From Pseudoruegeria sp. HB172150 (GTDB lineage Bacteria > Pseudomonadota > Alphaproteobacteria > Rhodobacterales > Rhodobacteraceae), in the NCBI RefSeq assembly GCF_013184805.1, contig NZ_JAATNG010000005.1:186001-250000 (forward strand): DNA of 64,000 nt, written 5' to 3'. The notes beneath the pieces are model-generated. The model did not search any database. It had not been told where the DNA came from and saw only the letters and a list, made by a program, of their open reading frames with translations. The position numbers and the translations under genes were made by a program. This document shows positions 33,018 through 42,241 of the stretch, piece by piece (the stretch's first letter is position 1; every line of letters starts with the position of its first letter).

Positions 33018-33833
33018 ATGCGCGAAGGTGTCATCTATGTGGCTCAGGGCCCGGACTATCTGGATCTGGCGATTCAGTCTGCCGGCTCGTTGAAACGTCA
33101 CAATCCCGAGATTGCCGCGGAGGTGTTTACGGACCAGCCCTGCGATTCCCCCTGTTTTGACCGGGTGCTTCCGATCCCGGATGGGCCGACTCCGAAACTC
33201 GCCTGCCTGCCGGAAAGCCGGTTCCAGCGCACTCTGTATCTTGACTGCGATACGGTTATTCTTGCGCCTCTCGGCGACCTCTTCGACATACTGGAAAGGT
33301 TCCCATTGGCGGTGGCGCACGATGTGCGGCGGACGTCCAACCTGATCCGGGAGGGAGGCGACCATGACACTCCCTATGCTTTCCCTCAGTTGAACGGCGG
33401 TGTGATCCTTTACCGAGACTCTGCCGAAGTTCGGAGTTTTCTGCTGAATTGGCAGGTACAGTACCGCAAACTGGCCCGCAAACGCGATCAGGTCTCGTTG
33501 CGCGATCTGCTGTGGTCCAGTGACTTGCGGTTTTATGTTCTGCCGCCAGAGTTCAACCTGCGCCGGGTGACCATGCTGGATGCATGGGAACCGCTGGACG
33601 TTCGCCCGACAATCATGCACTCGCATCGGCTGCTGCAACATATGCGTATGGGCGACGTGCGGTTGAGCACGTTGGCCGAGGTGCTGCCTGCGGAACGTAT
33701 CGCGCTGGCGGAGGAGTGGGACGCAGTGCTGGGACCGCTAGCAGCGCCCGGCGAGACAGCTGATCCGACGGAACGCTTCAGCATCGCGGAGGCTGGCGAG
33801 CGTAGCCCGGCGCAGGGCCCGTCCGACGAGTAA
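33018..33833 (+). CDS. Nucleotide-sugar glycosyltransferase (DxD type)
   Basis: This protein of about 271 residues opens with EGVIYVAQGPDYLDLAIQSA. The GT-A motif TLYLDCDTVILAPLGDLFD carries the D-x-D metal/nucleotide-sugar site, and LNGGVILYRD is the usual acceptor-side block of GT8/GT77-like enzymes. It probably transfers a hexose to a cell-surface glycan. The start could be at 32979 (TTG), 33000 or 33018 (ATG); CGGGGACA precedes the last and homology begins right after it. The C-terminal 35 residues are low complexity. It stands alone between a regulator and an ABC exporter. Confidence 0.8.
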   Translation: MREGVIYVAQGPDYLDLAIQSAGSLKRHNPEIAAEVFTDQPCDSPCFDRVLPIPDGPTPKLACLPESRFQRTLYLDCDTVILAPLGDLFDILERFPLAVAHDVRRTSNLIREGGDHDTPYAFPQLNGGVILYRDSAEVRSFLLNWQVQYRKLARKRDQVSLRDLLWSSDLRFYVLPPEFNLRRVTMLDAWEPLDVRPTIMHSHRLLQHMRMGDVRLSTLAEVLPAERIALAEEWDAVLGPLAAPGETADPTERFSIAEAGERSPAQGPSDE

Positions 33834-34115
33834 CTGCTACTGCTGGAAATAGGGTGGCAGGCGCCTTATCTGGGGGTGGGAACTTGTTCAATATCAATAT
33901 TATGTAGAAATCTTGTATTCTCGGCGTTGAATGGACCGGTACCTAGAGGGCAAAAAATACAACCTAAGCATGAAAATCTTTCGGTCGCCATACTGAGAAC
34001 GGCATGATTTTCTGGCAACAATTGTCCGGAAAGCGCAGGCATGTTGCCGTATTCGAAAAAGACGCAGCGTCAACAGGTCTGGGTAGTCGAATCATTTGGG
34101 CTGTCAAGCATGGGA

Positions 34116-35948
34116 TCAGCCTTCGATCATGTCGGGTTCCGCGCGCTGTTGTTGCCACATCGCCGCGTAGATTCCACCTTTACGTATCAATTCTGAATGC
34201 GGACCGTCCTCGACGATGCGGCCGCGATCCAGCACGACGATCCGGTCGAACTGCGCCAAAGTGGACAGGCGGTGCGCGATGGCTATGACCGTCTTGCCGC
34301 GGGTGATCTGCTGCAGGTTTCGCAGGATCTTTGCCTCCAACACGCTATCCAGAGCGGATGTGGCCTCGTCCAGCACCAGGATCGGCGCATCCTTGAGAAT
34401 GGCCCGCGCGATCGCCAGCCGCTGCCTTTGCCCGCCAGAGAGCGTAACTCCGCGTTCGCCGATATGGGCGTCGTAGCCGCTGTGGCCGTCGGACCCGGAC
34501 AGTTTCTGGATGAAGTCATGAGCCTCTGCCAGCCTGGCGGCGCGGATCATGTCCGCTTCAGTGGCATCCGGGCTGCCGTAGAGAAGGTTGGTGCGGATCG
34601 ACCGGTGCAGGAAGGATGGGTCCTGCGCCACCACCGATATTTGGCTGCGCAGGCTTGCCTGGGTCATGCTTTCGATGCACTGGCCGTCGACCTGGATACT
34701 GCCGTGGTTCGGACGCTGAAGGCGTAGCAGCAGACGGATCAGCGTGGACTTCCCGGCGCCGGAATGGCCGACGAGGCCGATTTTCTGCCCGCCCGGGATA
34801 TGCAGGTCGATTTCCTGCAGGCAGCCTTTGGCGCCGCCATGGCCGTGGCTTACCTGCTTGAACGCGATCTCGCCGCGCCGGATTCGGCGCGGGGCGGCGG
34901 TTTCCAGATCGGTCAGTTCGTGCGGTACGGAAATTGTCGCCAGTCCGTCCTTGATGATGCCGACATTCTCGAAGATGCGGGTGGCGACGAACATCAGCCA
35001 GCCGGTCATCCCGTTGAGCCTGATCGTAAGGGCGGTGGCGGCGGAGACCTGGCCGACGGTGACGCTGCCCTGCATCCATAGCCAGACGGCGGGTCCGACG
35101 ACGCCGGCGATCATCGCTCCGTTCAGTAGGTTCATTCCCAGTGACAGGTCAGTCATCTCGCGGCGGAAACGCTGGGCTCGGTGCCGGAGTAGGCGCATCT
35201 CGGGGAGGAAGTGATCCTGTTCGGTCGAAGTGTCAGCAAACAGCTTGACCGTCTCGATGTTGGAATAGGCGTCGACGACGGCGCCGGAGACGGCGGAGCG
35301 GGCGTTTGACCAGTTCTTTGAGGCATGCGCGATGCGGACGGTCTTGTAACGGACATAAAGGATGTACGCCAGGATCCAGATTGCCAGCGGCAGGCCGAGC
35401 CGCCAGTCGATCTGCCCTAGCAGGATGACAGCGGATACCGCGTAGACCAAGCCGAACCACAGCGCCTCGAACGTGGAATGGAATATTTCCTCAACCGCTT
35501 GGCCGAGCTGCATCACGCGGTTCGACAGCTTGCCTGCCAGTTCGCGCTGAAAGAAGGACATGGATTGTCCAAGCATGTGCCGGTGGGCCTGCCAGCGGAC
35601 CTGTTCCTGCAGGTTGGAGGCGACAGCCTGATCTAGAAACAGGTGGTGTACCCAGATCAGGACCGGACGGAACATCAGCACGACGAAGAGGGCGATCACC
35701 AACTCGACCTTGTGCGTGTCCCAGAACGCGGCAACGCCAGTTTCGGTCATCAGGTCGATGAGCCGGCCGGCGTAAAAAATCAATCCGCATTCAAGCAGCG
35801 CCTTGCAGAGGCCCAGCAAGACCATCAGCGGAAGCAGGTGCCGGAACGGGTGGATATGGCTTTTGAGGAAACTCCAGATGGTGCTGGGCGGTGGCCGGTC
35901 GTCACCGGCGGCGAACGGGTCCACAAGAGACTCGAAATGCCGGTACAT
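34116..35948 (-). CDS. ABC exporter (fused membrane and ATPase domains)
   Basis: This half-transporter of about 610 residues has an N-terminal six-helix exporter domain (about residues 35-330) and a C-terminal ATPase. The ATPase has Walker A GLVGHSGAGKSTLI, signature TLSGGQRQRLAIARAIL, Walker B LVLDEATSALD and the H-loop IAIAHRLST. It resembles lipid/peptide/multidrug exporters of the MsbA/AtmA type and should work as a homodimer. The frame is open to 36107, but the family N-terminus MYRHFESLVDPF starts at 35948. It is monocistronic and its substrate is unknown; a glycosyltransferase next door might indicate a glycolipid. Confidence 0.92.
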   Translation of the reverse strand: MYRHFESLVDPFAAGDDRPPPSTIWSFLKSHIHPFRHLLPLMVLLGLCKALLECGLIFYAGRLIDLMTETGVAAFWDTHKVELVIALFVVLMFRPVLIWVHHLFLDQAVASNLQEQVRWQAHRHMLGQSMSFFQRELAGKLSNRVMQLGQAVEEIFHSTFEALWFGLVYAVSAVILLGQIDWRLGLPLAIWILAYILYVRYKTVRIAHASKNWSNARSAVSGAVVDAYSNIETVKLFADTSTEQDHFLPEMRLLRHRAQRFRREMTDLSLGMNLLNGAMIAGVVGPAVWLWMQGSVTVGQVSAATALTIRLNGMTGWLMFVATRIFENVGIIKDGLATISVPHELTDLETAAPRRIRRGEIAFKQVSHGHGGAKGCLQEIDLHIPGGQKIGLVGHSGAGKSTLIRLLLRLQRPNHGSIQVDGQCIESMTQASLRSQISVVAQDPSFLHRSIRTNLLYGSPDATEADMIRAARLAEAHDFIQKLSGSDGHSGYDAHIGERGVTLSGGQRQRLAIARAILKDAPILVLDEATSALDSVLEAKILRNLQQITRGKTVIAIAHRLSTLAQFDRIVVLDRGRIVEDGPHSELIRKGGIYAAMWQQQRAEPDMIEG

Positions 35949-36215
35949 GCGTTGATCGTCTTCCCGCACCACCATAAATTTCTCGATTCGTATTGGCGGC
36001 CCCACAAGACCTTCTAGCCCGCGCCTGTTCAAAACCGCAACTTCCGATGGAACCATTGTCCAAAGGGAACAGCGCAGTGCATGCAACCTTTTGCCGAATC
36101 GCCACACTTACGTCAAATGGCGCAATCTGTATCAAAAAGCTGATCTCGAAATTGAATATGATTGCAACACAGCGTACGAAGGACATAAACAAAACAAGTG
36201 TGATAGAGGCCTCAT

Positions 36216-36704
36216 ATGATGCAGACTGTAACTCGTACCTTGTTCGCAGCCGCTATGCTGGCGCCGTGGCCGGCTTTGGCGGCGCCAATGCTGACCGTGA
36301 CGACCACTGACGCCTCGGGGTTGCAAACGGTCCTTGAATTTTCTTCTGAAGACCTGCTCTCCATGCAACCCATAGAGGTGCAAACCGACAACGATTTTGT
36401 CGAAGGCGAGACAGTGTTCACTGGGCCGCTTTTGCGCGACCTGTTCGGGGAGATTTCTCTGGAGCCCGACGACGAGATCGTCGTGACCGCACTGAACGAT
36501 TACAGCACTGTGATCCCCGCGAGCGAAGCGCTGGAATATGATGTCATCGTCGCCGTGCTGATGGACGGTGAAGAGATGTCGGTTCGGGACAAGGGACCGT
36601 TCTGGGTGATCTACCCGATGAGCGACCATCCCGAACTGCAGGATCCTGGGTACAACGACCGGCTCATCTGGCAGCTTTCCGATGTGGAGCTTACTAAGGA
36701 CTAG
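36216..36704 (+). CDS. Exported molybdopterin-oxidoreductase-fold-like protein
   Basis: This 162-residue protein has a signal peptide (about 1-22, ending PALAA). The mature part has TGPLLRDLFGEI, VTALNDYSTVIP and DKGPFWVIYPMSDHPEL, typical of the small truncated sulfite-oxidase/YedY-fold proteins encoded beside sensor kinases. The usual molybdopterin-coordinating Cys is not seen, so it may be a periplasmic ligand-binding accessory rather than an enzyme. It ends 3 bp before the histidine kinase gene, so the two are certainly an operon and probably work together in sensing. Confidence 0.8.
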   Translation: MMQTVTRTLFAAAMLAPWPALAAPMLTVTTTDASGLQTVLEFSSEDLLSMQPIEVQTDNDFVEGETVFTGPLLRDLFGEISLEPDDEIVVTALNDYSTVIPASEALEYDVIVAVLMDGEEMSVRDKGPFWVIYPMSDHPELQDPGYNDRLIWQLSDVELTKD

Positions 36705-36707
36705 CTA

Positions 36708-38093
36708 ATGAACTCGGGCTTCTCTGCCCTGCGATGGCTGGCAGCTCTGGGTCTTATGGTGGCTCTGGGGCTGAGCGCTGCGGGGCTGATGACCATGCGG
36801 TCGGAGCTCGGGGCGCTGTCGAATACCAAGCGGACCGGCGCCATCTGGATCGCAAACCAGCTTGAATTCGAGCTGTTCCGTTTCACTCAGACCGTTGCGT
36901 TGTTCATGGCACAGGATCCCCGGGTAGATGCCGAGGATGTCGTGTTCCGGTTCGACATCCTCTGGAGCCGTCATTCGGTCGCGGAAATGGCGGACAACGG
37001 AAAGCCGGTGGCCGGTGACTGGCCAGAGGCCGTGGTGCTGGCAGATCTGGGGGAACAGCTGCGCGAGGACGATCCGCTGGTCCTGGGGCTGGAGTCTGGA
37101 GATGTGGAAACGGCGCGAGTGCTTCTGACTCATTTCGAGGCCTTCGCCGCGCCTCTGCATGACTACACGCTTGTGGTAAAGGATGTGCAGGCACAGGAGG
37201 ATATGGATGCGCGGCAGGAAATCTGGCGTCTGTCAAAGCTGACGGTGGCCTTCAGCGCGGCACTGGGGATCGGTTCGGTCCTATTGGCGATCCTTTTCTT
37301 CGTCGACTCGCGTGTGCAGCGGCAGATCTCCAAGGAAAACATGGTGCTGCTGAAGCGGTCGGAAGCGGCCTACACTGCGCGGATCGAGTTCCTGTCGACG
37401 GTGAGCCATGAATTGAGGACTCCGTTAACCTCAATAAAGGGCGTCCTCGGGTTCTTGAAGGCTGGTGTCCTCGGCGACCTGGACAGCAAGGCGCACCGAA
37501 TGATCCAGATCGCTCATTCGAATGCGGTGCGGCTGGAGAAGCTGATCGACGACATCCTCGACTCGGTGAAGGCGGAGCGAGGAGAATGGACCTTCGACTT
37601 TGAGCAGTTGGATCTGGTCAAGGTCGCTGAGGGTGTCGTCACCGCTAATGCCAGCGTCCGGATCGACCGGACCATCCGGTTCCGCAACGCGGCCAGCGGG
37701 CCAGTGATGGTCTTTGCAGATCGAGGGCGGATCGAGCAGGTTTTGTCGAACCTGATCTCTAACGCGGTGAAGTTTTCGGAGTCTGACACCGAGGTCGTGG
37801 TGACGGTGCGCAGCGAAGGCGAGCATGCCGTGGCGTCGGTCAAAGATTCCGGTGCGGGCATTCCTGAGGCTTTCCGCGGACGCATCTTCGAGAAATTCGC
37901 GCAGGCGGATTCATCCGACAAACGCCGCGCTGGCGGTACCGGGCTGGGGCTGAACATCGCCAAGCGGATAGTGGAAAGCCACAACGGCAAAATCTACTTC
38001 GAAAGCGAGCCAGGAAAAGGCAGCATATTTACCTTCGAATTGCCGCTGCTGAAGGATGCTGTCCGCGAAAAACAGGACCACGTGCTGGTTTGA
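36708..38093 (+). CDS. Membrane sensor histidine kinase
   Basis: This 461-residue kinase has helix 1 at about 7-27, a periplasmic helical region of about 145 residues and helix 2 at about 178-200. HisKA carries His234 in STVSHELRTPLTSIKG. The ATPase contains NLISNAVKFSESD, DSGAGIP and GTGLGLNIAKRIVESH. It has no HAMP or PAS domain that I can identify. Its periplasmic region may contact the small exported protein encoded 3 bp upstream. A single-domain receiver gene converges on it and is the obvious candidate partner. Confidence 0.92.
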   Translation: MNSGFSALRWLAALGLMVALGLSAAGLMTMRSELGALSNTKRTGAIWIANQLEFELFRFTQTVALFMAQDPRVDAEDVVFRFDILWSRHSVAEMADNGKPVAGDWPEAVVLADLGEQLREDDPLVLGLESGDVETARVLLTHFEAFAAPLHDYTLVVKDVQAQEDMDARQEIWRLSKLTVAFSAALGIGSVLLAILFFVDSRVQRQISKENMVLLKRSEAAYTARIEFLSTVSHELRTPLTSIKGVLGFLKAGVLGDLDSKAHRMIQIAHSNAVRLEKLIDDILDSVKAERGEWTFDFEQLDLVKVAEGVVTANASVRIDRTIRFRNAASGPVMVFADRGRIEQVLSNLISNAVKFSESDTEVVVTVRSEGEHAVASVKDSGAGIPEAFRGRIFEKFAQADSSDKRRAGGTGLGLNIAKRIVESHNGKIYFESEPGKGSIFTFELPLLKDAVREKQDHVLV

Positions 38094-38108
38094 GTCGTGC
38101 AGGGCGGG

Positions 38109-38495
38109 CTATCGGCCTGATCGTTCCCAGAGTTCCTGCACCTTCGAGAAGAGCTGCATCGGGTCAAACGGCTTCGGGATGACGCCCAGTGCGCCTTTGG
38201 ACAGGATCCGTTCAGTGGTTGCTGCATCCGCTTTGGCGGTCAGGAATACCGCCGCGATGTTTTCCTTGCCCGGGATCTTTCGGATCTCGTCCCAAGCTTC
38301 TTCTCCGGTCATGTGCGGCATCATCAGATCCAGCAAAAGCAGGTCCGGATCGTAGGTCATGCATGCTTCGATTGCGCTTTTTCCGGAGTCGCATTGCTTT
38401 AATTCCAGCCCGCCGCCAAGCGCCAGCGCCATTTCGGTGATTACGCGAACATCTTCGTCGTCGTCGACATGAAGGATCTTATTCAGGTCAGTCAT
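38109..38495 (-). CDS. Single-domain response regulator (receiver only)
   Basis: This 128-residue receiver has Asp11-Asp12-Asp13, phosphoacceptor Asp56 (LLLLDLMMPHMTG), Thr in FLTAKAD and Lys in IPKPFDPMQL. It is closely similar in layout to the receiver at 30996-31370: both share ILHV[E/D]DD, LKQC/LRQC and G[A]LGVI-PKPFDP-type ends, so the two kinase-receiver sets look like paralogous modules. It converges with the kinase gene 15 bp away. Confidence 0.92.
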   Translation of the reverse strand: MTDLNKILHVDDDEDVRVITEMALALGGGLELKQCDSGKSAIEACMTYDPDLLLLDLMMPHMTGEEAWDEIRKIPGKENIAAVFLTAKADAATTERILSKGALGVIPKPFDPMQLFSKVQELWERSGR

Positions 38496-38882
38496 CTAGA
38501 TTCCGACGATTACGTTAGTACCGAAACTGACCGGCAGCCGCCCGCCGTCCGTCGCGCATCCCTTGTCACAGCTCCGCGACGCGCACAAGCAGTCGGAACG
38601 TATAGTGTACCAACCAACTCACCTTTTGGGAGTGTTGCATGCATGTTACCCGTCAGCAAGCGAATATCGTTATCGAGTTAGTATTCGCGGCGAAACCGGC
38701 GAGGATTACGCTGCGGCAGAACTTTGAGTGAGAGGAAACAGCTCTGCGTTGTTGTATGATAAAGGCGCCATTATCGCCGAATTTAGCCCGAACTCGCCCA
38801 TTGTGATTTCAAATTTCCGTGGCGGCAAGAATTCAAGGCAAAGATTGGCGCGCATTTTGCCCACCGGAAACAATATTAGGCC
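38496..38882. other. Intergenic region; no gene recognised
   Basis: It lies upstream of the receiver gene (leftward) and downstream of the fuconolactonase-like gene. It is moderately AT-rich and must hold the receiver promoter. I see no ORF with coding character; a terminator for the neighbouring gene is at its right edge. Confidence 0.5.
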
Positions 38883-38909
38883 GAAAAAGTCATCGTCCGG
38901 GTCCCGGAC
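38883..38909 (-). terminator. Rho-independent terminator of the fuconolactonase-like gene
   Basis: In the leftward transcript GTCCGG-GAC-CCGGAC forms a 6-bp GC stem, followed 6 nt later by TTTTT. It lies 13 bp beyond the stop codon at 38922. Confidence 0.6.
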
Positions 38910-38921
38910 GCAAGTGTCAGT

Positions 38922-39764
38922 TCAGTTCGCCAGGCGATAGAAGGCGGAAGCGCTTCCGCCGAAGACCTGTGCCTTGTCCCTGGAGTCGAGTCCCTGGGTC
39001 AGCGACTCGGCAATGTCGAACCAGGTTTCGTATTCCACGCGCAGTCGGCAGACCGGCCAGTCCGACCCCCACATTACCCGGTTCGGTCCGAAGACATCCA
39101 ACACGTGATCGGCATAGGGGCGCAGGTCAGGTAGAGTCGGATTTTCGGACGCTTCGGTGACGAGGCCCGAAAGCTTACAACAGGCTCCGGTCTCGCGCGC
39201 GAGGGCGGTCATGCCATCGGCCCATTGCCGGAAAGATTCCCGCGAATGGGCGCGAATTTGCGGTTTCATACAATGATCTATGACGACTCGCATCTGCGGG
39301 TAACGTGTAAGGATCGTGAAGAATTTCTGGAGATGTCGCGGGAAACCGAGCGCGTCGAACGTTAAATCCAGGTCGACGATCGCCTGGAACGCCCACTGAA
39401 TGTCGGGCCGCAGCATCCAGGCGTCGTCCTCGATGTCCTGGATCATCGGGCGGACGCCCTTGAACTTTGGATGGGCGGCGAAGCGTTCAAGTTGCGTGCG
39501 GTGGCTCGGCTTCTCGAAGTCCACCCAGCCGACAACACCAGCGACATGCGGTGTCGCGTCGGCGATACCGAGGAGGTATTCGGTTTCTTCCAGGGTGGCG
39601 GCTGCCTGAACAAGAACGGTTCGATCAATACCCTTTGCCGCCATCGCAGGTTTCAGGTCTGCAGGGCCATAGGGCCGTGATAGAACGGGATCATCCTGCG
39701 GCATCCAGTGATAATCGCCGCGTGCCGGATTCCAGTAGTGATGATGTGCATCGACCTGGGTCAT
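38922..39764 (-). CDS. Amidohydrolase-2 family lactonase (L-fuconolactonase-like)
   Basis: This 280-residue TIM-barrel hydrolase starts with VDAHHHYWNPARGDYHWM (H-x-H metal motif). It has VIDHCMKP and a C-terminal GSDWPVCRL (Asp ligand), the block set of L-fuconolactonase/2-pyrone-4,6-dicarboxylate lactonase relatives. It probably hydrolyses a sugar lactone in the cytoplasm. The neighbouring FucU mutarotase and KDPGal aldolase suggest a fucose- or galactose-type oxidative pathway. It diverges from fucU across a spacer packed with palindromes. Confidence 0.88.
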   Translation of the reverse strand: MTQVDAHHHYWNPARGDYHWMPQDDPVLSRPYGPADLKPAMAAKGIDRTVLVQAAATLEETEYLLGIADATPHVAGVVGWVDFEKPSHRTQLERFAAHPKFKGVRPMIQDIEDDAWMLRPDIQWAFQAIVDLDLTFDALGFPRHLQKFFTILTRYPQMRVVIDHCMKPQIRAHSRESFRQWADGMTALARETGACCKLSGLVTEASENPTLPDLRPYADHVLDVFGPNRVMWGSDWPVCRLRVEYETWFDIAESLTQGLDSRDKAQVFGGSASAFYRLAN

Positions 39765-39817
39765 GACACGTTGGCCAAGACTTTTTCTCTGTTCATCAAA
39801 TCCTCCCTTGCAGTGAG

Positions 39818-39886
39818 GCTAGACTGAATTCTAGCTTAGTCCAAGACGCCTATACTTGGCCTACATGCATGCATTTGGGCCCAAAT
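39818..39886. promoter_or_regulatory. Cluster of palindromes between divergent sugar genes (putative operators)
   Basis: Three dyads sit in 70 bp: GCTAGA-N6-TCTAGC (39818-39835), CCAAG-N9-CTTGG (39841-39859) and the perfect 14-mer ATTTGGGCCCAAAT (39873-39886). They lie between the starts of the lactonase and fucU genes, where a sugar-responsive repressor would bind. No regulator gene is adjacent. Confidence 0.55.
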
Positions 39887-39920
39887 CGTCCGTCGCGAGA
39901 GATCAAGGGAGGAGAGCGAA

Positions 39921-40373
39921 ATGCTCAAGGGCATCGATCCGCGGCTAAACGCGGACATGCTTCACGCGCTGCGGTCGATGGGGCATGGCGACATGCTGAT
40001 CGTGGCGGATGCGAATTTCCCCGCGGAGTCGCTGGCGCGGCAAACAGTACTGGGACGGCTGCTTCGAATGGAAAACCTGACAGCGCCGGAAGCGGTGGAG
40101 GCGATCCTGTCAGTAATGCCGCTTGACACCTATGTCGAGGATTTCGCGGGCCGGATGGAGGTGATTGGCGCGCCGGAGGAGTTGCCGACGGTTCAGCAGG
40201 AGGTCCAGGCGACGATCGACGCCGCTGAAGGACAGCGGCGCCCGATGATCGGGATCGAGCGGTTCGCCTTTTACGAATTGACGAAGAAGGCCTTCGCGGT
40301 GGTGCTGACCAGCGAAGGGCGCGGATACGGCGACTTCATGCTGCGTAAGGGGGTTATCCTTGCAGATGGGTAG
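39921..40373 (+). CDS. fucU: RbsD/FucU family sugar mutarotase
   Basis: This 150-residue protein begins LKGIDPRLNADMLHALRSMG, then HGDMLIVADANFPAES (catalytic His and Asp region), PLDTYVEDFAGRM and a C-terminal FYELTKKAFAVVLTSEGRGYGD. These blocks match L-fucose mutarotase FucU rather than RbsD in length and motif order. It interconverts sugar anomers in the cytoplasm, feeding a sugar dehydrogenase or isomerase. GGGAGGAGAG lies 5-12 nt before the ATG. It is transcribed away from the lactonase gene and converges with galM. Confidence 0.9.
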   Translation: MLKGIDPRLNADMLHALRSMGHGDMLIVADANFPAESLARQTVLGRLLRMENLTAPEAVEAILSVMPLDTYVEDFAGRMEVIGAPEELPTVQQEVQATIDAAEGQRRPMIGIERFAFYELTKKAFAVVLTSEGRGYGDFMLRKGVILADG

Positions 40374-40379
40374 ACGCTG

Positions 40380-41381
40380 TTAGCCGGCCGAGAAACGCCA
40401 TTCCGTGACTTGCTTCCAAGGCTCGCCCGGCCGCAAAACAATGGACGGAAAGTTTGGATGGTTGGGCGCATCCGGCCAGTATTGAGCCTCGAGAGCGACA
40501 CCGCAATATCCGCGCGCGGTTGTCCCGTCATGGAGGACATACGGCGCCTGCTCCAGCCCATGACCGTCATAGACCTGGATGCCCGGTTCGGTCGTGGCCA
40601 TCTCCATCGTCACGCCTGACTGGCCAGTGAGCCAAGCGACCGGGCGCAGCGGTTCGCGGCCGCGCGAGAGGCAGAAATTGTTGTCGATGAGCCCCTCGGC
40701 GCCGCCTTCCAGAACTCGACCCTCGCGGTAGTCGAAACGGGTGCCATCGACGGGAGCAATCTCTCCGGTGGGGATCAGGTCTTCGGTGGCGGGCGTGTAT
40801 TCCGCTGCCGCCAGTTTCAGGATGTGGCCTGCAACAGTCGGCGCGTCGTCCAGCCGCCAGTATGAATGGTTGGCGAGGTTGACCACCGTCGGCGCGTCGG
40901 TTTCGGCGGACAGGGTAAGGCGCAGTGTAGCCGGCGGCAGGACCTCGAAACGTGCGGTGAACAATCGGTTGCCTGGGAAGCCGCCGTCCCCGTCGGCCTG
41001 TCGGATCTGCAGGGTGGCGCTGCCGTCGTCGGTTTCGGCGATTTCCCATGTGCGGCGGTGCATGGCGGCGTCGCCGCCGTGGAGCGTGTGTTTGCCGAGG
41101 AAGTTCGTGGCGAAGTCATAGGTCTTCCCGTCGATCTCGGCCTTCGCTCCCGCGATGCGGTTCACGACCGGCCCGCAGGTGGCACCGGCGCTGCCCATCT
41201 TGCCCTCGTAGGCCGCGATGTCCGGGCTGCCCACGGTCAGTGAATAGGGGATGCTTTCAAGCCGTACGTCATTCAGTACCGCACCACGGGTGAGTAGCGC
41301 GACCGAGATCGCACCGGCATTAATATGCAGCCGGTGGATGGATTCGCCATCGCTCAATCGGCCGAAAACCTCTGTCGTCAT
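40380..41381 (-). CDS. galM: Aldose 1-epimerase (galactose mutarotase family)
   Basis: This 333-residue beta-sandwich epimerase has GKHTLHGG (about 97-104), NLANHSYWRLDD (catalytic His about 170) and the C-terminal catalytic Glu in VALEAQYWPDAPNHPNFPS. The second half shows KLAAAEYTPAT and the IQVYDGHG block. It equilibrates alpha and beta anomers of aldoses. It overlaps the SMP-30 gene by 4 nt and belongs to a three-gene leftward operon with the KDPGal aldolase. Confidence 0.92.
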   Translation of the reverse strand: MTTEVFGRLSDGESIHRLHINAGAISVALLTRGAVLNDVRLESIPYSLTVGSPDIAAYEGKMGSAGATCGPVVNRIAGAKAEIDGKTYDFATNFLGKHTLHGGDAAMHRRTWEIAETDDGSATLQIRQADGDGGFPGNRLFTARFEVLPPATLRLTLSAETDAPTVVNLANHSYWRLDDAPTVAGHILKLAAAEYTPATEDLIPTGEIAPVDGTRFDYREGRVLEGGAEGLIDNNFCLSRGREPLRPVAWLTGQSGVTMEMATTEPGIQVYDGHGLEQAPYVLHDGTTARGYCGVALEAQYWPDAPNHPNFPSIVLRPGEPWKQVTEWRFSAG

Positions 41382-42241
41382 GTTTGAAGCTCCACACGTG
41401 GTTCGGGTAGGCCCTTCAGCTCGGTCTGCAGCGAGAATGTCATGCCGCTTTCGGCGCGGGCCGCTTCTTCGGGGTCCAGCCCCTCCAGCGCGGAGGTGCA
41501 GAACAGCGTTGACAGGCCCGAGCCGCCGAGAGCCGGACAGGAGGTGTGCTTTGCAGGAAACTCGAATGTTCGCAGGAGTTTGCCTTCGGGATTATAGCCG
41601 GCGACGCGGAACGCGCCCCATTGCGCGTTCCAGAAATTGCCGTGCGAATCCGTGACCGCACCGTCTGGTGCCAGACCCTCGGGATTCAGATCTAGGAACA
41701 GTTTGGCCTCGGCCTTCGGCCAGCCGTCATCGTCCAGTTCCAGTGTGAAGACCTTTTTCGCGCGGGAACAGGCGTAATAGGCCAGTCCGCCGTCCGGCGA
41801 GAAGCAGATGGCGTTGGGGATCGTGATGCCTTCGACCAGCTTGCGCAGCTCGTTCTTGTGATACCGGTAGATCGTACCGCGGCCGGATTCCGCGCTCTTG
41901 CCCATAGTGCCGATCCAGAAGCCGCCCTGCCGGTCGGCGCGGCCGTCGTTCGAGCGGGTGCCGTCGTCGTCGGCTTCCAGCGGGCAGAGATCCTGCTCGT
42001 CGCCATATTCCAGATCGAAGCTGAACAGCCGCGTTTCGCTCGCAATCAGTAGCGTGTCGGTGTCGACCCAGCCGGCGGCGGTTACGTGTTCGTCGAACTG
42101 CCAGCGTCTAGGTTCGCCGTTCACCCGAGTCATCAGTTGCTTGCCGAGGATGTCGAACCAGAAAAGCTGATTGCGTTCCGGGTGCCAGAGCGGGCCCTCT
42201 CCCAGCTCGCAACGGCGGTTGTCATAAACCTCGACACTCAT
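41378..42241 (-). CDS. SMP-30/gluconolactonase family sugar lactonase
   Basis: This 287-residue six-bladed propeller has [20 protein letters not shown] (metal Glu), the [19 protein letters not shown] block (Asn and Asp ligands) and [17 protein letters not shown]. It hydrolyses aldonolactones in the cytoplasm. Together with the aldolase and mutarotase it fits an oxidative De Ley-Doudoroff-type pathway for galactose, arabinose or fucose. It overlaps both neighbours by 4 nt. Confidence 0.92.
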   Translation of the reverse strand: MSVEVYDNRRCELGEGPLWHPERNQLFWFDILGKQLMTRVNGEPRRWQFDEHVTAAGWVDTDTLLIASETRLFSFDLEYGDEQDLCPLEADDDGTRSNDGRADRQGGFWIGTMGKSAESGRGTIYRYHKNELRKLVEGITIPNAICFSPDGGLAYYACSRAKKVFTLELDDDGWPKAEAKLFLDLNPEGLAPDGAVTDSHGNFWNAQWGAFRVAGYNPEGKLLRTFEFPAKHTSCPALGGSGLSTLFCTSALEGLDPEEAARAESGMTFSLQTELKGLPEPRVELQT

